From CAZMYO01 sp964570525 (GTDB taxonomy: Bacteria; Patescibacteriota; Patescibacteriia; Magasanikbacterales; GWA2-37-8): a stretch of DNA of 10,039 bases. The position numbers and the translations under genes are program-made. The notes beneath the pieces were generated by a model. The model was not told where the DNA came from and did not search any database. It saw only the letters and a list, made by a program, of their open reading frames with translations. The stretch spans positions 1 to 10,039 of the forward strand of contig CAZMYO010000058.1 in NCBI GenBank assembly GCA_964570525.1, read 5' to 3'. Below, piece by piece: positions 5,534 through 10,039 of this stretch. The stretch's first letter is position 1. Every line of letters starts with the position of its first letter.

Positions 5534-5537
5534 CATT

Positions 5538-6008
5538 ATGCTCTCACTCATAGCGGCAATATCCAAAAACAACTGCATCGGCAAAGACAACCAAGTCCCC
5601 TGGCATATTCCCGAAGATTTAAAACATTTTAAAGAGGTGACTACCGGTAAGGCTGTCCTCATGGGGCGAAAAACGTGGGAATCAATTCCGGAAAAATTCC
5701 GCCCGCTCCCGAAGCGTAAAAATATTGTTATTACCCGTCAAAAAGATTACCCGGTTCCAGCGGGGGTAGAACTTTATCAAGAAATTGAGGCGGCTCTCAC
5801 CGCGCATCCGAATGAGGAAATAATGGTGATCGGCGGCGCGGAAATTTATCGCCAAACGATTGCCCGCGCGGATCGTTTATATATAACCGAGGTAAACCAG
5901 GTGGCAGACGGAGACGCGTTTTTTCCGGAAATCGACACATCGGTTTGGAAAGAAGTTGGGCGAGAAAACCATACCGGTTTCTCATTTGTAATTTATGAGC
6001 GAATATGA
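5538..6008 (+). CDS. folA: Dihydrofolate reductase
   Basis: Reduces dihydrofolate to tetrahydrofolate with NADPH, regenerating the cofactor used up by thymidylate synthase. The 156-aa product has the standard motifs. They are 'LIAAISKNNCIGKDNQVPWHIPEDLKHFK' in two parts (Met20-loop region and substrate site), with catalytic Asp27 in I-P-E-D-L and Trp22; 'VLMGRKTWESIP' (40-51); 'KNIVITRQ' (61-68); the NADPH-binding I-G-G-A-E-I-Y (98-104); and 'GDAFFPEI' (125-132). The ATG at 5538 is preferred because it gives the normal family N-terminus, 4 bases after the thyA stop; earlier in-frame non-ATG starts lie inside thyA. It overlaps tmk by 4 bases (ATGA), a sign of translational coupling. Confidence 0.96.
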   Translation: MLSLIAAISKNNCIGKDNQVPWHIPEDLKHFKEVTTGKAVLMGRKTWESIPEKFRPLPKRKNIVITRQKDYPVPAGVELYQEIEAALTAHPNEEIMVIGGAEIYRQTIARADRLYITEVNQVADGDAFFPEIDTSVWKEVGRENHTGFSFVIYERI

Positions 6009-6721
6009 GCCTGGGAACATTCATCATGGTTGATGGCATTGAGGGCAGTGGCAAAAGCACCATACTCGAAGCGTGGAAACAGTATCTGGCCGGGGAGGGC
6101 AACGCGCTTTTTGATCTTAAAGATTATTGGAAAGAGAACGGCCGGCATCCGGATTTTGCCGAATTAAAATCATATGATTTTATTCTCACCAGTGAGCCTA
6201 GCTATGTGGGAGTTGGCAAAGTGATACGCGAGGAACTCATTAAAAAAGGCACCAGCTATCCCGGGCGTGCCATAGCGGAAGCCTACGCACTGGACCGCCT
6301 CATAATCTACACCAAAATTATAGTTCCCGCTTTGCGCGAAGGAAAATGTATTATTCAAGATCGCGGGGTAAGCACCTCTTTGTGCTACCAGCCGCTCACC
6401 GATCCTAGCGTCACGCCCGCCTGGCTAAGCTCCCTTTCCGGCAACGCCTTGGCCCTGGAGCACAGGCCAGATCATCTGATACTTCTCAAGATCGATCCGG
6501 AACGTGCCATGAAGCGTCTGGCTGAACGCTATGAGAAACAGGATGATGCCATTTTTGAAAAGCTTGATTTTATGAAAAAAACCGCCGAAGTCTTTGCTTC
6601 TCCCGAGTACCAAAAATTTTTTACCATTCATGGAACCCAGGTGCATTATTTGCCCAGCAACGAAGAACTTGCTATAATGAAAGAAAAGTCTATCGCTTTG
6701 CTTAAGAATCTTCTTAAATGA
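6005..6721 (+). CDS. tmk: Thymidylate (dTMP) kinase
   Basis: Phosphorylates dTMP to dTDP with ATP, the step after ThyA. The P-loop is at 11-19 (G-I-E-G-S-G-K-S-T). 'LTSEPS' (61-66) is the thymidine-monophosphate-binding region, 'AIAEAYALDRLIIY' (89-102) the usual 'ALLFAADRAxH' helix, and 'IIQDRGVSTSLCYQ' (116-129) the DR-x-x-x-S-x-x-x-YQ motif. A lid-like 'RLAERYEKQDDAIFEKLDF' follows. At 238 aa it is longer than the ~210-aa E. coli enzyme, mainly because residues 30-58 add an extra segment (FDLKDYWKENGRHPDF) between the P-loop helix and the TSEP strand. The DR motif reads DRG where DRY is common. The ATGA overlap with folA places it in the same operon. Confidence 0.92.
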   Translation: MSLGTFIMVDGIEGSGKSTILEAWKQYLAGEGNALFDLKDYWKENGRHPDFAELKSYDFILTSEPSYVGVGKVIREELIKKGTSYPGRAIAEAYALDRLIIYTKIIVPALREGKCIIQDRGVSTSLCYQPLTDPSVTPAWLSSLSGNALALEHRPDHLILLKIDPERAMKRLAERYEKQDDAIFEKLDFMKKTAEVFASPEYQKFFTIHGTQVHYLPSNEELAIMKEKSIALLKNLLK

Positions 6722-6790
6722 TCTGCTTAAAAGGTAGGCTGCGCATAAAATATCCAATATCTTAATATCCTTTTAACATCTTCTTCGTCT

Positions 6791-7555
6791 ATGCTTATTT
6801 CGGTAACCGACATCATCAAAAAAAGCTGGGAGCTTTACAGCAAACACTGGCGCGATCTCTCGGTGTATATGCTCATAATGTTTCTCCCCACGCTGATTTT
6901 GCTTATTATCGGGGTAGTGAGCGTGTATTTAACGCTCTATCTGCCGGCTTCGGCGCTCTTTAACGATATCATCACGCTTATTGTTCTGGCGGCGAGCCTG
7001 CTGTTTGGCTTGTGGGTGTCGCTAGCCCTCATGCGAGCGATAAAATCACTGTACAAAGATGCTCGAGCCATTACCTGGCGCGAGGCTTTTCTTAAAACTT
7101 TGCCGCTCTTGTGGCCAGTGATCTACACCTCTATTTTAACAACCATTGTCGTGATTGGCGGCGCGGTTCTCATGATCGTCCCCGGCATCATTTTTACGGT
7201 ATGGTATCTTTTCGCGGTCCAAGAAATTCTATTTGCTGGGCAAAAGGGTATTGGCGCTATGCGCGGCAGCAAACAGCTTGTTACCGGACGCTGGTGGAGT
7301 GTTGCCTGGCGCGTGGCCGCGCCCATCACCCTCTTCATCGCGACCTCGCTCGCGCTGCAAGAACTGCTCGTCTTCCCGTTTACTTTTATCAACTCCGCCA
7401 TTGATCTTCGGCTAGCCAGAAATATTATTTCTTCGTTCGTTAATGCCGTGATTGCCCCGCTTACTGTGACGGCAATACTCGTGCTCTATTTTAACGCGAA
7501 AGAAACGCCGGTTGCTCCTCCACCGCCACCGACTGATACTACTTCCTCGATTTAA
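6791..7555 (+). CDS. Multi-pass integral membrane protein, unknown function
   Basis: A 254-aa inner-membrane protein with an amphipathic N-terminus (ITDIIKKSWELYSKHW-like, about 5-20) and roughly six hydrophobic segments, near 23-50, 59-82, 108-127, 128-146, 172-198 and 212-235. It ends in a cytosolic Pro/Thr-rich tail that includes six prolines in a row (244-248 region). The 'MIVPGIIFTVWYLFAVQEIL' segment, followed by 'G.GAMRGSKQLVTGRWW', resembles poorly characterised bacterial membrane families such as DUF975 and the glycerophosphodiester phosphodiesterase membrane domain. I recognise the style but cannot name a family with confidence. It lies 69 bases after tmk and immediately before a strong terminator, so it is either the last gene of the operon or a separate unit; no clear promoter was found in the gap. 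Confidence 0.85.
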   Translation: MLISVTDIIKKSWELYSKHWRDLSVYMLIMFLPTLILLIIGVVSVYLTLYLPASALFNDIITLIVLAASLLFGLWVSLALMRAIKSLYKDARAITWREAFLKTLPLLWPVIYTSILTTIVVIGGAVLMIVPGIIFTVWYLFAVQEILFAGQKGIGAMRGSKQLVTGRWWSVAWRVAAPITLFIATSLALQELLVFPFTFINSAIDLRLARNIISSFVNAVIAPLTVTAILVLYFNAKETPVAPPPPPTDTTSSI

Positions 7556-7560
7556 ACCAA

Positions 7561-7594
7561 AAAAATCCCGACGCTACGTCGGGATTTTTATTTT
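7561..7594 (+). terminator. Strong rho-independent terminator after the membrane protein gene
   Basis: A perfect 13-bp stem pairs AAAAATCCCGACG (7561-7573) with CGTCGGGATTTTT (7577-7589) around a CTA loop and runs into ATTTT. The A-run on the 5' side could let it work in both directions. It starts 5 bases after the stop at 7555. Confidence 0.92.
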
Positions 7595-7610
7595 AGTGAT
7601 CTATAAAACC

Positions 7611-7733
7611 CTGGGGTCTGGGGTACAGCTGTTTGAGTGCCCTGACCCAACGCTCCGAATCACTTTAACGGTAATGCACGAGTTCTGTACCCCAGCAGTT
7701 TTTTGGATACTTTTTTGCTGCCAAAAAAGTATC
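7611..7733. repeat. Inverted-repeat module plus A/T hairpin, probable dispersed intergenic repeat
   Basis: This fills most of the gene-free stretch 7556-7814. It opens with a tandem 7-mer, CTGGGGT twice (7611-7624). A perfect 11-bp inverted repeat, CTGGGGTACAG (7618-7628) and CTGTACCCCAG (7685-7695), encloses 56 bases. Ten bases further on comes a perfect 11-bp hairpin, GATACTTTTTT (7706-7716) and AAAAAAGTATC (7723-7733), with loop GCTGCC. The module resembles intergenic repeats I remember from other bacteria, but that is memory and unchecked. No tRNA or known RNA is recognised here. The open frames across it look spurious. Confidence 0.6.
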
Positions 7734-7753
7734 ATCACCCAATAACCAATACA

Positions 7754-7782
7754 TTGCCAAAAATCCTTAAATTGTGTAAGAT
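7754..7782 (+). promoter_or_regulatory. Candidate promoter for gatB
   Basis: TTGCCA (7754-7759, 5 of 6) is followed by a 17-bp spacer and TAAGAT (7777-7782, 4 of 6). Transcription would begin near 7789, giving a leader of about 26 nt before the gatB ATG. It uses the same -35 sequence as the candidate promoter at 1347. Confidence 0.5.
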
Positions 7783-7814
7783 TCCAGCAGAATATTACCT
7801 TAAATTTGCATCCT

Positions 7815-9386
7815 ATGGCTCACCTTATCCCTATCATCGGTCTCGAAATTCACGTGGAACTCAAAACCAAGAGCAAAATGTTTTGTAGTTGCGCCAACAA
7901 CCCCTTCATTGATACCCCCAACGTGAATATTTGTGAGGTTTGTCTGGCTCACCCGGGGACTTTGCCGGTACCGAATAAGGAAGCCATAATCTGGACGGTA
8001 AAAATCGCCAAGGCGCTGGGTTGCCGGATTAACGAAAACAGCAAATTCGACCGCAAACATTACTTCTACCCCGATCTCCCCAAGGGCTACCAAATTTCCC
8101 AGTATGACGAGCCGGTCGGCGAGCATGGAAAAATTACGCTCACGGTAATTTCCGAAAAAGATCAACGTACTGTTGCACCGATTGGCATCACTCGCGTTCA
8201 CCTGGAAGAGGACACCGCCAAGCTCAATCACGCCGCCTCGGGAAACTCATTAGCAGACTTCAACCGCGCCGGCGTGCCGCTCGTGGAAATTGTTTCCGAT
8301 CCGGATATTCAAAGTTCGACTGAAGCCAAAGCCTACTGCCAGGAACTGCAAATGATTTTTCGCTACCTTGGCGCGAGCGACGCCGATATGGAAAAAGGGC
8401 AAATGCGCTGCGAGGCTAATGTTTCTCTTCAAGAAGAAGGAAAATTTACTAATGATGGCGGAGTGATTAAACCCGCTCCCGGAGCCAAGCTCAATTCCAA
8501 GGTTGAATTAAAAAACATCAATTCTTTCCGGGCGATTGAAAAAGCGATTGAATATGAAATTAAACGACAGACCGAACTTTTAAACAAAGGGGAAAGCTGG
8601 CGGCAAGAAACGCGCGGCTGGGATGATGCCAAACAAATTTCTGTTCATCAGCGCTACAAAGAAACCGCCGCCGATTATCGTTATTTCCCGGAACCGGACA
8701 TTCCGCCATTTAAACCCTTGGAAATCTCCGGCGACCCTTCCATGCCCGAGCTGCCGATTACCCGCCGCAACCGCTTTCATACTGAATATAGTTTCTCCTA
8801 CGCCGATGCCTACACCCTAACCGCCGATAAATACTGGGCGGATTATACCGAGCAGGTGATGACCGAGCTCGTTGAGTGGCTCCACAGCTTGCCGGAAACC
8901 CACTCCTGCGTGGATACCAAGGAAAAAAAACAACGCGCCCCGGTGTGTAAAACCGCGCAAGATTTAGCGCGGCTCCTCGGCGGCTGGCTCACCACCAAAC
9001 TCATGGGTGCCTTGAAAGAGCGAGCTATGGATATTCGGGTGTTAAAAATTAAACCGGAAAATTTTGCCGAGCTCGTTGCCCTCATCTACGCTAACCGCGT
9101 CAACTCTACCAATGCGCAAAAAATTCTTGGCGAGATGCTAAACTCTGGCGTTGATATGGATCCCACTCACATTATGGAAGAAAAAGGCTACGGCCAAGTG
9201 AGCGATGAAGGGAAAATTGGGGCGGTGGCAGACGAGGTGATAAAAAATTACCCCAAGCAGGTGGCAGATTTTAAGGCTGGCAAAGAACCGATTATAAAAT
9301 TCCTGATCGGTATGGCCATGAAAGCCACCGAAGGCAGCGCCGACCCGCAAGTGGTGGAAAAATTATTGCGTGAGAGAATGAAATAG
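7815..9386 (+). CDS. gatB: Aspartyl/glutamyl-tRNA(Asn/Gln) amidotransferase subunit B
   Basis: GatB is the kinase and tRNA-binding subunit of the GatCAB complex. It phosphorylates the misacylated Glu-tRNA(Gln) or Asp-tRNA(Asn), which is then amidated with ammonia from GatA. Landmarks are 'IIGLEIHVELKTKSKMFC' (7-24) and a zinc-type Cys set C24-x-C26 with C40-x-x-C43 ('NICEVCLAHPGTLPVPN'). Further on are 'RKHYFYPDLPKGYQISQYD' (80-98), 'HLEEDTAKLNH' (129-139), 'DFNRAGVPLVEIVSDPD' (148-164), 'MRCEANVSL' (197-205) and 'DYRYFPEPD' (287-295). A C-terminal YqeY-like helical tail (about 380-523) binds the tRNA elbow. At 523 aa it exceeds the usual ~480; extra residues sit near 207-225 and near 360-380. 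The ATG at 7815 fits the family start. gatA and gatC are not in the window. Confidence 0.96.
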   Translation: MAHLIPIIGLEIHVELKTKSKMFCSCANNPFIDTPNVNICEVCLAHPGTLPVPNKEAIIWTVKIAKALGCRINENSKFDRKHYFYPDLPKGYQISQYDEPVGEHGKITLTVISEKDQRTVAPIGITRVHLEEDTAKLNHAASGNSLADFNRAGVPLVEIVSDPDIQSSTEAKAYCQELQMIFRYLGASDADMEKGQMRCEANVSLQEEGKFTNDGGVIKPAPGAKLNSKVELKNINSFRAIEKAIEYEIKRQTELLNKGESWRQETRGWDDAKQISVHQRYKETAADYRYFPEPDIPPFKPLEISGDPSMPELPITRRNRFHTEYSFSYADAYTLTADKYWADYTEQVMTELVEWLHSLPETHSCVDTKEKKQRAPVCKTAQDLARLLGGWLTTKLMGALKERAMDIRVLKIKPENFAELVALIYANRVNSTNAQKILGEMLNSGVDMDPTHIMEEKGYGQVSDEGKIGAVADEVIKNYPKQVADFKAGKEPIIKFLIGMAMKATEGSADPQVVEKLLRERMK

Positions 9387-9393
9387 CAATAAA

Positions 9394-9460
9394 GAATAAT
9401 CAATCAATATTAGATCTCGTTCGCAAGTTCGTAAGTTCATGATTATTCGTATGTTCGTAC
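9394..9460. repeat. Degenerate 8-mer repeats within an inverted repeat, between gatB and ruvA
   Basis: The convergent gap contains GTTCGCAA (9419-9426), GTTCGTAA (9427-9434) and GTTCATGA (9435-9442) in tandem, with a further GTTCGTAC at 9453-9460. A 9-bp inverted repeat, GAATAATCA (9394-9402) and TGATTATTC (9440-9448), encloses most of this. It could serve as a weak shared terminator, but it has no GC stem or clear U-tract. Confidence 0.4.
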
Positions 9461-9464
9461 ATAG

Positions 9465-10039
9465 TTATCTTATTAGTCGCAACGCTTCTCGTAGAAGTTG
9501 TTCGCTATTTTTGCCAGTAGACTCAAGTTTTTTAACCGCTTCACGCGCCTCTTGCGCTGAATAGCCAAGGGTAATAAGCGCGTCCACCACATCGCCCAAA
9601 GCATCGCTCACCGGCGTTTGGTCTCCCTCGGCTCGGCCCCTTACTACTTTCTCCCTCAATTCAACCACAATTCGCTCGGCTGTTTTCTTGCCGATGCCGC
9701 TGACTTTTGTTAAATAATCTATATCGCCCCGGCCGATAGCCATGGTAATTTCTTCCACGCTGCCGAGCGACAACAAATGCAGCGCGGTTTTCGGGCCAAC
9801 GCCGCCGACGGTAAGAAAATTTTTAAACAACCCTTTCTCGGCCGTGCTCCCAAAACCGAAAAGATCCAGCACGTCCTCCCGAACGACCAAGTAGGTTTCT
9901 AGCGTCACTTCGTCTCCAACAACGCATTTTTTTGCTGCCTCCGGGCTCACCATCACGCGATAACCAACCCCGCCGGCAGTTAGGATGAGGGCTTCCGAGC
10001 CATTATTGCTAATAACTTTTCCTTGGATAAGGGAGATCA
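9465..10039 (-). CDS. ruvA: Holliday junction branch migration protein RuvA (start codon cut by the window edge)
   Basis: RuvA tetramers bind the four-way junction and load the RuvB motor for branch migration in recombination and repair. Reading the minus strand from the window end gives ISLIQGKVISNNGSEALIL, the usual RuvA N-terminus, preceded by TG. So only the first base of the start codon lies outside, and the full protein would be 191 aa (E. coli about 203). Domain I is the OB fold ('GGVGYRVMVSPE', 'YLVVREDVLDLFGF'). Domain II has two helix-hairpin-helix motifs ('TVGGVGPKTALHLLS' and 'VSGIGKKTAERIVVELREK'). Domain III ('DVVDALITLGYSAQEAREAV') is the RuvB-contacting three-helix bundle. It is convergent with gatB; the 78-base gap between them has no strong terminator. 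ruvB and ruvC are not visible. Confidence 0.96.
   Translation of the reverse strand, partial: ISLIQGKVISNNGSEALILTAGGVGYRVMVSPEAAKKCVVGDEVTLETYLVVREDVLDLFGFGSTAEKGLFKNFLTVGGVGPKTALHLLSLGSVEEITMAIGRGDIDYLTKVSGIGKKTAERIVVELREKVVRGRAEGDQTPVSDALGDVVDALITLGYSAQEAREAVKKLESTGKNSEQLLREALRLIR

Noticed and set aside
6722..6790. Possible promoter (TAAAAT at 6746) for the membrane protein gene
   Set aside because: No acceptable -35 box at the right distance; the region is simply A/T-rich.
7618..7695. Possible tRNA or tmRNA-like gene formed by the inverted repeat
   Set aside because: The long-range stem has 11 bp and no T-arm, anticodon arm or CCA-type end could be found.
7512..7888. Two + strand open frames of 77 and 61 codons across the gap before gatB
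   Set aside because: They run through the strong terminator and the inverted-repeat module, and one runs into gatB in another frame. They are best explained as spurious translations of repeat DNA.
1..10039. CRISPR array, transposase, integrase or attachment site
   Set aside because: No regularly spaced repeats, no transposase or recombinase motifs and no tRNA gene were found in the window.

Overview
The window looks like chromosomal DNA from a small-genome bacterium, most probably of the Candidate Phyla Radiation (Patescibacteria, Parcubacteria-like). This placement is inferred from style and not from a database search. The genes are compact and closely spaced or overlapping. Almost none has a recognisable Shine-Dalgarno sequence. 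Housekeeping genes sit beside lineage-restricted, highly charged coiled-coil proteins. One kinase resembles a family best known from archaea.

Layout. Positions 3-311 hold the end of an unrecognised small gene, followed by a terminator. Positions 384-605 hold a good sigma70-type promoter and a long structured leader. The leader leads into a monocistronic rplA (ribosomal protein L1, 606-1286) with its own terminator. A strong promoter candidate near 1347-1375 then starts a run of same-strand genes for thymidine nucleotide synthesis: dCMP deaminase (1410-1901), a UPF0200/dephospho-CoA-kinase-like P-loop kinase (1888-2448), dUTPase (2454-2882), three small or unknown charged proteins (2933-3112, 3117-4361, 4407-4643), thymidylate synthase ThyA (4661-5533), dihydrofolate reductase (5538-6008) and thymidylate kinase (6005-6721). 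Next come a multi-pass membrane protein (6791-7555), a strong terminator, a gene-free stretch with a repeat-like inverted-repeat module (7611-7733), gatB (7815-9386) and, convergent on the minus strand, ruvA (9465 to the window end).

How the genes work together. dCMP deaminase and dUTPase both yield dUMP. ThyA methylates dUMP to dTMP and leaves dihydrofolate, DHFR regenerates tetrahydrofolate, and Tmk phosphorylates dTMP to dTDP. This is a nearly self-contained dTTP-supply block, reminiscent of large-phage nucleotide clusters. rplA and gatB serve translation (ribosome stalk, amidation of misacylated tRNA). ruvA serves recombination.

The most interesting items are: (1) the rplA leader, which can fold into a copy of the 23S rRNA site bound by L1, directly in front of the L1 start codon; (2) a pair of 15-bp palindromic units inserted in frame in the 414-aa charged protein, inside one of two internal domain copies; (3) the 7611-7733 inverted-repeat plus hairpin module, which looks like a dispersed intergenic repeat; and (4) the unknown coiled-coil trio embedded in the thymidylate block.
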